A stretch of 64,000 nucleotides of DNA from Porphyrobacter sp. (GCA_027533455.1 JAPZUC010000002.1:372001-436000); one strand, 5' to 3'; counted from the first letter of the stretch, positions 35,865 to 45,456 are shown. A program made the numbers and translations. Notes: generated by a model not told the origin, from the sequence alone.

Positions 35865-36458
35865 GCCGCACAACCTGCCTTTACCCGCGCCGATCCTGAC
35901 GCGCGCCGCCAGAGCCTGATCGAGGCTACCGCGCGCGTGCTCGCTGCAAAGGGTGCGGCCGGGGTGTCAGTGCGCACCATCTGCGCCGAGGCGGGCGTTT
36001 CGGCGGGATTGCTACGGCACTATTTCGCCAGCGTGTCGGACGCAATTGCGGAAACCTATCGCTGGACCGGCGCGCAGATCGATTCAGCGCTAGAGCAGGC
36101 GGTGGCCGCCGCCGGTGCCGATCCGCGCGCCCGGCTGCTCGCCTATCTCACCGCGAATTTCCGCCCACCGATTGCCACCCCCGATCTGCTCGCAACCTAT
36201 GTCGCCTTCTGGAGCCTGACGGGCAGCGATCCGGCGGTCGCGGCGGTGCGCGCCGAGGTTTACGGCACTTTCCGAAGCGGGCTGGAGGGCCTGCTTCGCG
36301 CCTATCGCGCCGACCTCGGCGACGCGCGTATGGCGGCGGTCGCACTTACTGCTCTGATTGACGGGCTGTGGCTGGAACTCTCGCTCGGCGAGGCACCGTT
36401 TAGTGCCGAGGAGGCCGAGGGGCTGGCGGCGCAATGGCTGGACTGCCTGACGGCCTAG
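35862..36458 (+). CDS. TetR-family regulator, BetI-like
   Basis: A 198-residue regulator. The N-terminal helix-turn-helix runs RTICAEAGVSAGLLRHYF, and the ligand domain ends with LTALIDGLWLELSL, a pattern shared with BetI-type repressors. I use ATG 35862; the long upstream frame is the antisense of the Rieske and FAD genes. It is divergent from the Rieske-FAD unit and overlaps inverted repeats, so it probably represses that unit and itself. Its stop (36456-36458) overlaps the stop of the convergent permease. Confidence 0.9.
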   Translation: MAAQPAFTRADPDARRQSLIEATARVLAAKGAAGVSVRTICAEAGVSAGLLRHYFASVSDAIAETYRWTGAQIDSALEQAVAAAGADPRARLLAYLTANFRPPIATPDLLATYVAFWSLTGSDPAVAAVRAEVYGTFRSGLEGLLRAYRADLGDARMAAVALTALIDGLWLELSLGEAPFSAEEAEGLAAQWLDCLTA

Positions 36459-37753
36459 ACGGGGGAGGGCGCGCCCCGCCGCGCCCACAGGTAGAACGGG
36501 ACGCCTGCTGCCATGAGCACGAGGCTCCAACCGCTCGCCTCAAGCCCCGCGCCCCACAGTGTCCACAGCGCATAACCTGACCCGGCGAGTGCGAAGGCCC
36601 GCACGACCTTCATCTTCCACGCCGCCAGCGCACAGGCGAGGTAGAGCCACAAGGCCGCGCTGGTCGAAAGCAGCAGGACGAATTCATAGATGCCCTGCAT
36701 GTCCCTGCTCGCATTGAGGAGCAGGCAGACCGTGGCGATGGCACTCGAAGCCAGCAGGGCGCGGCGGGGGGTGCCGTGGCGGTCGGTCGCGGCGAACCAG
36801 CGCGGCAGCATGCCGCGTTCCGCCATCGCGCGCGGCAATTCGCCCTGGAGCAGAACCCATCCATTGATCGCGCCCACGCAGCTGACGATCGCAAAGACCG
36901 TCACCAGGGCGGCCGGCCCCGCGCTCCAGTAGCGCTCCACGAAGGTCGCGAAGGGCGCAGGGCTGGTCGCGGCGACCGCCTCGGGCAGCATCAGCGCGAT
37001 GGCCGAGCACACAAAGAGGTAGAGCAGCCCGGTCAGACCTGTGCCCCACATGGTCGCGCGCGGGACGTTGACGGCCGGGTTTTCCACCCGCGCTGCGGCT
37101 ATGCTCGCGCATTCGAACCCGAGCAGCGCAAACAGCGTGAGTGCCGCCGCGCCGCGCAGGTCTGTTCCGTTGAGTTCGCTCATGACGAACGGTCGGATCT
37201 CACCTTGGCCGGTGCCCAGCACCAGCGCGGCGATGACGATCACTGCGATCAGAGGGATGAGTTTGAGCAGCACCGTGACAATCTGGAACCTGCCCGCCGC
37301 GTGGACCCCGCGCAGGTTGACCAGCGTCATCGCCCAGACCAACGCAATGGCGCACAAGGCAGGCCCCATCGGCGTGCTGCCGATTGCTGGGATCAAGGCC
37401 GAAAGATAGCTCACCGCCGCAACCGCGATCGAGACCACGGCGGTCCAGACCGAGACCCAATAGATCCAGCCCACCAGGAAGGCGGGCAGTTCGCCGAAGG
37501 CTTCGGTCACGAAGCCGGCCGGATCGCTCGCCCCCGGCCGCGCGCGGGTGAGCGCGGCGAGCACCCAGGCCAGCACCAGCGTTCCGGCAGTAGTGACGAT
37601 CCAGCCGAGCACGGCATTCCAGCCGAACGGGGCAAGGCTGGCCGGGAGGAGGAACACCCCCGATCCGATCATATTGCCCATCACCAAGGCTATGGCAGCG
37701 AAAAGGCCGAGCTTGCGGCCCGGCCTTTCCGTTGTTTGCGACGCTTGGGTCAC
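36455..37753 (-). CDS. APC-superfamily amino acid permease
   Basis: A 432-residue inner-membrane transporter with about 12 membrane helices. The first helix has LGLFAAIALVMGNMIGSGVFLLPASLAPFG, the GxG substrate-site motif of APC transporters. Substrate unknown; the family moves amino acids and amines. GTG start lies four bases after the TonB receptor stop, so outer- and inner-membrane uptake are co-transcribed. Confidence 0.9.
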   Translation of the reverse strand: MTQASQTTERPGRKLGLFAAIALVMGNMIGSGVFLLPASLAPFGWNAVLGWIVTTAGTLVLAWVLAALTRARPGASDPAGFVTEAFGELPAFLVGWIYWVSVWTAVVSIAVAAVSYLSALIPAIGSTPMGPALCAIALVWAMTLVNLRGVHAAGRFQIVTVLLKLIPLIAVIVIAALVLGTGQGEIRPFVMSELNGTDLRGAAALTLFALLGFECASIAAARVENPAVNVPRATMWGTGLTGLLYLFVCSAIALMLPEAVAATSPAPFATFVERYWSAGPAALVTVFAIVSCVGAINGWVLLQGELPRAMAERGMLPRWFAATDRHGTPRRALLASSAIATVCLLLNASRDMQGIYEFVLLLSTSAALWLYLACALAAWKMKVVRAFALAGSGYALWTLWGAGLEASGWSLVLMAAGVPFYLWARRGAPSPV

Positions 37754-37757
37754 AGGA

Positions 37758-40136
37758 TCAGAAATCGAAGCCCGCCTTGATCCCGATCACGCGCGGGCGG
37801 GTTACGACATCATAAAACGCTCCGCCGGTACCGCTAATCCCGTCGGGATCGCCGCAGGTGGTTTCGACACACTGCAAGCCGCTATTGATGACCCCACGCT
37901 CATCGAGGAGGTTCGTGGCGTAGAGCTCGAAGCGCAGGTTGTCCTTCTTCACGCCGATGCTGAAGTCGATCGTGGTGTAGGGATCGAAGTCGCCCTTGAT
38001 GTCACTTTCGAGATCACGAAGGTCGCTGCGACGCCGGCCGATATAGGCAGCCGCGCCCTGGACATGCGCGTCCCATCCACCAAACGCGAATTCGTAGCGC
38101 GCGATTGCGTTGCCCTTGAACTTCGCGGTGATCGGCAGCTGCGTGCCCGCTGACGCGAGCAATGCGTTATCACGCCCATCACCCGGATCGAAGGTACAAT
38201 CGAAGGCCGGGTTGGCGATCAGGCAGAAATCGCGCCGGATCGTGGCGTCATTATAACTGCCCGACAGGGTCAGGGTGAGCCCATCCGCGCGGTAGGTGAA
38301 ATCGGACTCGATGCCCCGGATGCGCGCGATGCCGGCGTTGCGGACCTCGCTCAGCCCGTTTTCACCAAGAAAGGAGAGCTGGATGTTGTTCCAGTCCTCT
38401 TGATAGATCGCGCCATTGAAGGTGACGTTGCCGAAGCTGGTCTTCCAACCGAACTCGTAGTTGTCGAGGGTGTCCGGCAGATACGGCGGCAGCGTGCCGC
38501 GACGGTTGACCCCGCCCGGGCGGAATCCCTGCGACCATGTCGCATAGACCAGCACGTCAGGCGTGATCTTGTAGGTCGCGTTGAGCTTGTAGATCGCATC
38601 GGTATCAGAGGTGACCTTGTCGATATTGGTACAGGGCGAGCCCGCCACCTGCGCCGGGCCGAAGCACGCCGCTTCGCCCGTGCCGCTGGAATAGCCGTCG
38701 CTGAAGCCGAAGAAGCCGACCAGCGAGTTCTTGTAGTTGTAAAGCCGCGCGCCGCCGGTCAGTGTTAGCTGGTCGGTCACATCGAAGCTGAGTTCGCCGA
38801 ACGCTGCATAGTCGCGATCGACGCGCTCCTGGCGGGTGAGCCAGATGGTGCTGTCCGTGCCGGTGACTGTGATCGCATCGGCGATGTCGTCGACGATGTA
38901 GTTCTGCGTGATCCGGTGGTACTGGCGCTGCGCGAAGACGCCGCCAATGAAGCGCAGCGGCGCATCCTGCGGGCTCGAGACGCGGATTTCGCCGAAGGAG
39001 CGGCGGTACCGGTCGTTACCCACGATGTACTGGTTGGGGCTCACCAGATCGTCGTTGTTGTCGTAGAAGTTGCTACCGGATCCGTACAGCGCATCGTAGA
39101 AATAGGCGTAGTCGGAATAGTCAGACGCCGTGTCGGTCGTCCGCCACAGCTGGCCGCCCGTGGCGACGAGGTCCCAGCTTCCGATCTTGCCCTCGATGGT
39201 CAGCGCGGCCTGCAGCCACTTGTCCTTCGAGAATTCGGGATTGTACTGCACAGTCTGCAGCGAGCGGGTGACGGCGCTGCTGCGCTCCTGCGCGAAGCTG
39301 CCGTCGGCATTCTGGACCTGACCCATGATGGTCGGGCGCAAGGTCCAGCTGTCGTTGAGCTCGATACCCAGCGCCACGCGCGCACCGTAGGTGTCGACAT
39401 CGTTGTAATTGTCTTCGACCAGGTCCGCGTTGTTCTGGGTAATGCCCGAAGTCGGGTAAGTGCGGCTGCCGGCAATGTTGTCGATGAAGCCGCCGTCGCG
39501 GCGATACCATGCGACCACGCGCAGCGCTGCACTGTCGGAGAGCCTGGCGTTATAGAAGCCCTCGAAAACGCCGCCGAAATCGCCACGATTGACGCTGTTA
39601 AATTCGAAATCCATCGCGCCGTAGCTGTCTTTGTAGTCGGGCGCGTTGGTGACCATCTTGATGGTGCCCGCCATCGAGCTTGCGCCGTAAAGCGTGCCCT
39701 GTGGCCCGGCCAGCGCTTCGACCCGGGCGAGGTCGTAGGCGTGGATATCGAGCGCGCCCTGGATCGTCGTAATCGGCATTTCATCAAGATAGATGCCGAC
39801 AGTGGGCTGCGAGGTCGAGTGGTTGGCGTTCTCTCCGCTGGCAACGCCGCGGAAATAGACCTGGCTGAAACCGGGGCCGGCAGTCTGCACCGTCACCGAG
39901 GGCAGGAACTTGGCCACGTCGCGCAGCTCGTTGACCTGCAGCTCGTCGAGTGCCTCGGTGCCCAGCGCGGTGATCGCGATCGGCACGTCCTGAAGGTTCT
40001 GCGTGCGCTTCTGCGCCGTGACGATGATGACATTGTCATCTTCCGCTTTGTCCTGAGCCGCGACTGGTGCCGCCACTGTCATCGCGGTCCCCGCGAGAAG
40101 GGCTGCGGTAATCGTCCGCACCCTGTTGCATTCCAT
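37758..40136 (-). CDS. TonB-dependent outer-membrane receptor
   Basis: A 792-residue receptor: signal peptide (about 1-28, ending VAAQ), plug domain from VIIVTAQKRTQNLQDVPI with the GPQGTLYGASSMAGTIK block, then a 22-stranded barrel ending in an aromatic C terminus (GIKAGFDF). The ligand is not evident; there is no B12 riboswitch or Fur-like site visible upstream. ATG 40136 is used; a TTG nine bases upstream has better spacing from GGAGG. It is followed four bases later by the amino acid permease, so the ligand may be a peptide or amine. Confidence 0.93.
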   Translation of the reverse strand: MECNRVRTITAALLAGTAMTVAAPVAAQDKAEDDNVIIVTAQKRTQNLQDVPIAITALGTEALDELQVNELRDVAKFLPSVTVQTAGPGFSQVYFRGVASGENANHSTSQPTVGIYLDEMPITTIQGALDIHAYDLARVEALAGPQGTLYGASSMAGTIKMVTNAPDYKDSYGAMDFEFNSVNRGDFGGVFEGFYNARLSDSAALRVVAWYRRDGGFIDNIAGSRTYPTSGITQNNADLVEDNYNDVDTYGARVALGIELNDSWTLRPTIMGQVQNADGSFAQERSSAVTRSLQTVQYNPEFSKDKWLQAALTIEGKIGSWDLVATGGQLWRTTDTASDYSDYAYFYDALYGSGSNFYDNNDDLVSPNQYIVGNDRYRRSFGEIRVSSPQDAPLRFIGGVFAQRQYHRITQNYIVDDIADAITVTGTDSTIWLTRQERVDRDYAAFGELSFDVTDQLTLTGGARLYNYKNSLVGFFGFSDGYSSGTGEAACFGPAQVAGSPCTNIDKVTSDTDAIYKLNATYKITPDVLVYATWSQGFRPGGVNRRGTLPPYLPDTLDNYEFGWKTSFGNVTFNGAIYQEDWNNIQLSFLGENGLSEVRNAGIARIRGIESDFTYRADGLTLTLSGSYNDATIRRDFCLIANPAFDCTFDPGDGRDNALLASAGTQLPITAKFKGNAIARYEFAFGGWDAHVQGAAAYIGRRRSDLRDLESDIKGDFDPYTTIDFSIGVKKDNLRFELYATNLLDERGVINSGLQCVETTCGDPDGISGTGGAFYDVVTRPRVIGIKAGFDF

Positions 40137-40289
40137 GAACGTCAATGCCGCCTCCCTATGGCAACTATTAGATCCCTCATAACAATCGGCCACAGACCGC
40201 CCATTTGCCAAGTCGTTGCGCGTCAAGAGTGCCTCAAAAGCGAACTTTTGGTAGCGAGCTATGACAATTTTATCACAAGCGCCTTCTGA

Positions 40290-42089
40290 TCACTCCGGCC
40301 GGTCGGCATAAGTCTCGACCAGGTCGCCCAACGCCGCGCGCAGCGGGCCAAGCCACTGCGCATAGGGCTCCCACTGGCCCATGCCGTCGCGGTTGATCGG
40401 ACGGCGGACCTGTTCGGACGAGGCGGTCCTTACCGCGCGGGTGTTGCGGTGGAATTCCATGCAGGCTTCCTCGAACGGCAGGCCGAGGTAATCGAGCATG
40501 GCACGCACTTCGGCTTCGGGATCGTCGAGCAGGCGCTCGTGAATGACGCGGTGGAGGCGCCCGGGCAGGACGCGGTCGTAATGGTCCATCGCACGCACGT
40601 ACTCGGCATAGTAGCGGCCGATATGGTCGAGCGAGTAGGAGAAAGCCTGACCCTTTGCGAAATGCTGGCGGAAATTGGAAAAGCAGCAATCCATCGGATT
40701 GCGCCGCGCGTCGATGATCTTCGCGTTGGGCAGGATAAGGTGGATGAAGCCGGCATAGCTCCAGTTGTTCGGCAGCTTGTCGACGTAGAAGGGCTTGCCG
40801 GTCTTGCGCTGCACTGCAGTGCGCTCGAGGAACTCGGCGCCCAGTTCCGCGAAACGCGGGGGCGCCATCTCCGCCACTGCGCGCGGCCAATCACGGAGGT
40901 CACCGCCCGCGGCCTTCGCTTCCCGCATGGCGATGGCGGGGATGTCGGGCAGTTCCATCGTGCCCTCGATCGCCGAATGGCTCGAGAGAATCTGCTCCAG
41001 AAGAGTGGAGCCAGCGCGCGGAAGGCCGAGGATGAAGATCGGATCGGGCGTCTGGTCGCCAAGGCCAAGGCGCTGCGTCAGGAATTCCGGGGTCAGGACT
41101 GCGATCATTCGATCGACCTGCCGCGTGGTCATTTCAGGCTCGTAGGCCAGCTCGCGGCTGCGCAGCTCGTTGCCGGCTGCGTAGTGGCGGAAGCTTTCGG
41201 CAGGGGAGCTGCGATCGCCCCAGGCTTTCCCCAGCGCGAAGTGCAGGTGAAACGCATCCTCCGCCGAAACCTCTGCCCCCAGTGCAGCTTCCATCGCAGC
41301 AATGTCCGCGTCGGAGAACTTGACCGTCTTGAGATTGGCGAGGCTCCACCACACTTCGCCCAGATGCGGTTCCACCGCCAGCGCACGGCGATAGGCAGCG
41401 ATGCTGTCGTCCAGCCGCCCCACCGTCTTGAGCATATGTCCGTAGCTCATCCACAGCTTGGCATGGTCAGGGAAGGTTCGGGTCAGCTCGCCGTAGATCA
41501 CCAGCGCTTCGTCATAGTCCCCGATCCGCCCTAGTGTAGCTGCCAGAAGGTTGCGGCTACCGGAGTTGGCCGGGTCTTGAGCCAGCACCTGTTCCAGCAC
41601 TTCGCCTGCCTCGCCGTAGCGGCTCTGCTTGTAGAGCACCATGGCGAGGTTGGCCTGTGCCGCGGTGAAGGAGGGGGCGAGTTCAAGCGCACGGCGGAGC
41701 AGATTTTCGGAATCCCGGTATCTCCCCAACCGACCGGCGAGTTCCGCCATCATCCGGATGGCTGCGACGTCTGTAGGCTGGCTCGAAAGGCGAGCGCGCA
41801 GTCGGGCTTCGGCCGCGGGCAAATCATTGGCCATCATCGTCTGCGCGATGGCGATCATCTCGGGATCGTGCGCGGTGGCGCGGATGGCGGCCATCTCCGC
41901 GCGCGCTGCCTCGTCGTTTCGCCCTATCTGGCGCAGCACGCGTCCGAGCATGCGGTGCGCGCCGGCATCCTTCGGGTTGCGGGCCGTGATCGAACGCAAT
42001 TGGATAGCTGCGGCGGCAGGATCGCGCCGTGCCAGTTCGACAATGGGCGACGGCGCGGCGGCCGACTGCTTGCGTTCGCTAGTGCTCAT
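40290..42089 (-). CDS. TPR-repeat sulfotransferase-domain protein
   Basis: A 599-residue two-part protein. About residues 20-290 are tetratricopeptide repeats. The C half is a Sulfotransfer_3-type domain with the 5'-phosphosulfate loop LGLPRAGSTLLEQIL. Such fusions are frequent in sphingomonads beside TonB receptors, as here; their substrates are unknown. I use ATG 42089 (MSTSERKQS); the frame further upstream to 42749 is the antisense of fghA. It lies 153 bases upstream of the receptor on the same strand. Confidence 0.88.
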   Translation of the reverse strand: MSTSERKQSAAAPSPIVELARRDPAAAAIQLRSITARNPKDAGAHRMLGRVLRQIGRNDEAARAEMAAIRATAHDPEMIAIAQTMMANDLPAAEARLRARLSSQPTDVAAIRMMAELAGRLGRYRDSENLLRRALELAPSFTAAQANLAMVLYKQSRYGEAGEVLEQVLAQDPANSGSRNLLAATLGRIGDYDEALVIYGELTRTFPDHAKLWMSYGHMLKTVGRLDDSIAAYRRALAVEPHLGEVWWSLANLKTVKFSDADIAAMEAALGAEVSAEDAFHLHFALGKAWGDRSSPAESFRHYAAGNELRSRELAYEPEMTTRQVDRMIAVLTPEFLTQRLGLGDQTPDPIFILGLPRAGSTLLEQILSSHSAIEGTMELPDIPAIAMREAKAAGGDLRDWPRAVAEMAPPRFAELGAEFLERTAVQRKTGKPFYVDKLPNNWSYAGFIHLILPNAKIIDARRNPMDCCFSNFRQHFAKGQAFSYSLDHIGRYYAEYVRAMDHYDRVLPGRLHRVIHERLLDDPEAEVRAMLDYLGLPFEEACMEFHRNTRAVRTASSEQVRRPINRDGMGQWEPYAQWLGPLRAALGDLVETYADRPE

Positions 42090-42189
42090 CCGCGCCGCGT
42101 AACATGCAGGCGGGCCGCTGGGTAGTGCCATTGCCCTTATGATCACGAGGCCGTAATCAGCCGCCGCTGATGACCCGGAGACCCCAAGC

Positions 42190-42297
42190 ATGAAGACCCG
42201 CGCCGCCGTTGCCTTCGTCGCCTGCCTCGAAGGCATCAACACCGCCTTCGGCCTGATGCACGAAGGCAAGTCGATCCGCTCGGTGGTGGCGTTCTGA
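42190..42297 (+). pseudogene. adhC: Internal-deletion remnant of S-(hydroxymethyl)glutathione dehydrogenase
   Basis: A 35-codon frame whose first nine residues, MKTRAAVAF, are the usual AdhC/FrmA N terminus and whose last 22, EGINTAFGLMHEGKSIRSVV and two more, are the usual C terminus. About 330 central codons, including all zinc and NAD sites, are missing. The stop overlaps the fghA start (TGATG), the coupling expected for an intact adhC-fghA operon. It cannot be an enzyme. It is best read as an in-frame deletion scar. Confidence 0.82.
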
Positions 42298-43133
42298 TGG
42301 AGACCCTGACAGAAGTTCGCAGCCACGAAGGCACGCAGGGCGTTTACCGCCACGCCTCGGCAGCGACGGGAACGGATATGACCTTCGCGGTCTTCGTGCC
42401 CGATCATGCGCCCGACGATCAACTTCCGGTGCTCTGGTATCTCTCGGGCCTGACCTGCACCCATGCCAACGTCATGGAGAAGGGCGAATATCGCGCTGCC
42501 TGCGCCGAGCACGGCATCATCTTCATCGCCCCCGATACCAGCCCGCGCGGCGATGAGGTGCCCGATGCGTCCGAGGAATACGACTTCGGCAAGGGCGCGG
42601 GCTTCTATGTCGATGCCACCGAGGAGCCCTGGGTACGGAACTACCGGATGCGCTCCTATATCGAGGATGAGCTGCCCGCGCTGATCGCTGACAGCTTCCC
42701 CGCCGACATGGCGCGGCAAGCAATCACAGGGCATTCGATGGGCGGCCACGGCGCGCTTACGATTGCCTTGCGCAATACCGGCCGGTTCAGCTCGGTCAGC
42801 GCCTTCGCGCCGATCTGCGCGCCCTCACAAGTGCCTTGGGGCCAGAACGCATTGGGCCGCTACCTTGGCGAAGACCGCGCCGCCTGGACCGAATATGATG
42901 CCGTCGCACTGATCGAAAGCGGCGCGCGCTTGCCCAGCCTGCTCGTGGACCAAGGCAGCGCCGACAACTTCCTTGCCGAGCAATTGCGCACGCCGCTTTT
43001 GGATGCAGCCTGCGCCGTTGCTGGCATCGATGCGATGATCCGGATGCACGAAGGCTACGACCACTCCTACTTCTTCATATCGACCTTCATGGCCGAACAC
43101 GTCGCCTGGCACGCCGAGCGCCTGACGGGCTAA
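42297..43133 (+). CDS. fghA: S-formylglutathione hydrolase
   Basis: Second step of glutathione-dependent formaldehyde oxidation: hydrolyses S-formylglutathione to formate and glutathione. It has 278 residues, the normal length. The nucleophile is in GHSMGGHGAL (Ser about residue 147), and conserved PVLWYLSGLTCTHANVMEKG and DQGSADNFL blocks are present; His lies in YDHSYFFI. Its usual partner adhC is reduced to a scar just upstream, so the substrate must be made by a gene elsewhere or the pathway has decayed. Confidence 0.95.
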   Translation: METLTEVRSHEGTQGVYRHASAATGTDMTFAVFVPDHAPDDQLPVLWYLSGLTCTHANVMEKGEYRAACAEHGIIFIAPDTSPRGDEVPDASEEYDFGKGAGFYVDATEEPWVRNYRMRSYIEDELPALIADSFPADMARQAITGHSMGGHGALTIALRNTGRFSSVSAFAPICAPSQVPWGQNALGRYLGEDRAAWTEYDAVALIESGARLPSLLVDQGSADNFLAEQLRTPLLDAACAVAGIDAMIRMHEGYDHSYFFISTFMAEHVAWHAERLTG

Positions 43134-43335
43134 TCGGGAGGGCATACCGGCTGCGAAGGAACGGCCATGCTGATCGCCTCCGATTGCGGGCACATTACCA
43201 TTCGGCACTGGCGCCCGCCTGCGCTGCCGCCTATCCCAGCCCCCGCTTCTTCACGAAGCAATGCCACGCTGCCCGTGTTGTCGAATAGCTGCCCCAGCAA
43301 TGCGGCCACCTTCATGCAAATGGAACCTCACGCCC

Positions 43336-44133
43336 GTGCGCCTTCAGATCAACGTGTATCTAGATTACGGCCTGCCGCGGGTCTGCGATCTGCTGCTCCA
43401 GATAGAGGCCGCCGCGATCCCCGAGCAGCGCATCGAAGAAGCACAGCTCGACCTCTCGCCCTGCCAGCATTTCGCGCGGGTTCCGGCGCAGGACCATGTC
43501 GGCGAACGCATCTGGCTGCGCAAGGAAGGCCGGCTTCTCGCGCATTATCGAGCGGTGGTCAGCCTCGAACGGATCGTGCGGGACATCGCCACGCTCCCCG
43601 CGCTGCCGCCGCATCGGCTCCCGGGTGAGACGGTGCAATACCTGCTGCCCTCACGCTATTGTCCGTCGCACCAATTCACCGATTTCGTCGAGAGTAAGTT
43701 CGGCACCCTGGCAGGGGGCGAGAAGCTTGCAGCGATGCGTGACTGGGTGGCGGGGCACCTTTCCTATGTCCCCGGCTCCAGCAATTCCGAGACAACGGCA
43801 GTCGAAACCTTCCACGGCGGCCAGGGCGTATGCCGCGACTATGCGCACCTGCTGATCACGCTGGCCCGCGCGGGCGAGATCCCGGCGCGCTATGCCAGCG
43901 TCTATGCGCCGGGGGTAAAGCCGCCCGATTTCCATGCGGTGGCCGAAGTATTCCTTGGCGGCGAATGGCACCTCGTCGATGCGACCGGCATGGCGAAGGA
44001 AGCCGAGATGGCCAAGATCGGTATCGGGCGCGACAGTGGCGATGTGGCCTTTCTTACCGCCTTCGGTCCGCTGGTGCTGAACAGCCAAAGTGTCGAGGTA
44101 AAGGCGCTGGACTGCGACCAGGCGCCCGCTTGA
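43336..44133 (+). CDS. Transglutaminase-like cysteine-protease-fold protein
   Basis: A 265-residue protein with an N-terminal bacterial transglutaminase-associated region (RLQINVYLDYGLPRVCDLLLQI) and a transglutaminase-like core: Cys in GVCRDYAH, His in DFHAVAEVF and Asp in LVDATG. Such proteins are cytosolic peptidases or amidases of unknown substrate. GTG 43336 is where similarity starts; the region 43134-43335 before it has no gene I can support. Confidence 0.85.
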   Translation: MRLQINVYLDYGLPRVCDLLLQIEAAAIPEQRIEEAQLDLSPCQHFARVPAQDHVGERIWLRKEGRLLAHYRAVVSLERIVRDIATLPALPPHRLPGETVQYLLPSRYCPSHQFTDFVESKFGTLAGGEKLAAMRDWVAGHLSYVPGSSNSETTAVETFHGGQGVCRDYAHLLITLARAGEIPARYASVYAPGVKPPDFHAVAEVFLGGEWHLVDATGMAKEAEMAKIGIGRDSGDVAFLTAFGPLVLNSQSVEVKALDCDQAPA

Positions 44134-44257
44134 TCATTGCCGATGCGGGCATCTGCTCTACCCTTTGCCGGAGGGGGGCACAGCGAGCCCGGCAGATTTG
44201 GATCCAAGCGCGCAGGCTGCTAGCCTCGTCCCGTTTCAGCCATTCCGGGGGGATTGA

Positions 44258-45456
44258 ATGATGGTGGTGGCAACGCAAAGCAATGAACGGATCGAGCTTC
44301 TCGATGCCCTTCGTGGTTTCGCCTTGTTTGGCATATTGCTCGCGAACATCCTTTGCTGGTCAGGCTGGATCTTCCGGACACCGGAGCAGTTGCTGGCCTT
44401 CGCCGGCGCTGACACGATCCTGTGGCAATACCGGTTCCACCACATGCTGATCGACGGCAAATTTTATACCAACTTCTCGCTGCTGTTCGGGGCAGGTTTC
44501 GCGCTCCAGATCGGACGCTTGCAGGCCGCGGGGCTGATGGCCTGCGCATCTATCGCCGCCGCGTGCTGGTGCTGCTCGCGATCGGCACCGTACACGCGCT
44601 GCTGATATGGGATGGCGACATCCTGATGCTTTACGCGCTGCTCGGCCTGCTGCTGCCCTTGTTTTACAAATGGAGCGAGCGTCACTTGCTGATCGCTGCG
44701 GCTTTGCTGATCTTCGTAGTGCCGTTTGTCGGCATTTGGCTGTTCGAACGTTTGGGCTGGGCACCCCATCGGTATCTCTATGAATCCGCCGATGCGATCG
44801 TCTGGAAATTGGGCATTGATCCCTCGCCCGACAAAGTGCTCGATTGGCTCCTGCGGGACGATTTGCGCGGATGGGTCGCGTGGCAAGGCACCGGCACGAT
44901 CTATTCCGTGGCGACGCGGATCGAGACCTGGCGGATTGCCAAGGTGCTCGGGATCATGCTGATCGGTCTGGTCGTCGGTCGCAGGCTGGTGTCGGGGCAG
45001 ATCATCGAGAACCGCCGCTTGCTCGTGGGCGTGCTGTGGACAGGCCTTGCGATCGGTGTGCCGGCAACCTTCGCCTATGCGTGGAACCCCGGGATGGGGC
45101 AGGCGAGCTGGCCCTCGCTGATCGGAACCGTGCCGCTCGCGCTCGCCTATGCTGCTGCCTTCGTGCTGGTATGGCCGCGCGCGCGCCCGGTGTTGCGGCA
45201 TCTGGCTCCGGTTGGACGCATGGCGCTGACCAATTACCTGACCCATTCGCTGATCGGACTGACGCTGTTCTATGGCATCGGTTTCGGTCTGGCCGGGGCG
45301 TTCAAGCCGGTGCAGTTCTACGCCATAGCGGTGCTGATCTTTGCCGGGCAGATGGTGTTTTCCCGTTGGTGGCTTGATCGGCACGAGCAGGGGCCGATGG
45401 AGGCGCTGTGGCGCCGTGCGACCTACGCCGGCCTGGCGAAGCCTCAAGCCGCCTGA
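44258..45456 (+). pseudogene. DUF418 membrane protein, frameshifted
   Basis: A DUF418-type protein (N-terminal ERIELLDALRGFALFGILLANI; later LLFGAGFALQIGR; then RRRVLVLLAIGTVHALLIWDGDILMLYALLG). The first part reads in one frame to about 44533 and the rest in the next frame. Adding one G to the GGGG run at 44530-44533 restores a seamless reading (QAAGADGLRIYRRR) and a protein of about 400 residues. So it is a single-base deletion, either a real lesion or an assembly error. It starts at ATG 44258 with GGGGGG upstream. Its end overlaps the convergent synthetase by 13 bases. Confidence 0.8.

Noticed and set aside
38916..40289. 457-residue plus-strand frame opposite the TonB receptor
   Set aside because: Shadow of the receptor; the receptor's plug and barrel motifs prove the other strand.
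43130..43315. 61-residue minus-strand frame between fghA and the transglutaminase gene
   Set aside because: No ribosome binding site, no similarity, and the composition is not gene-like.
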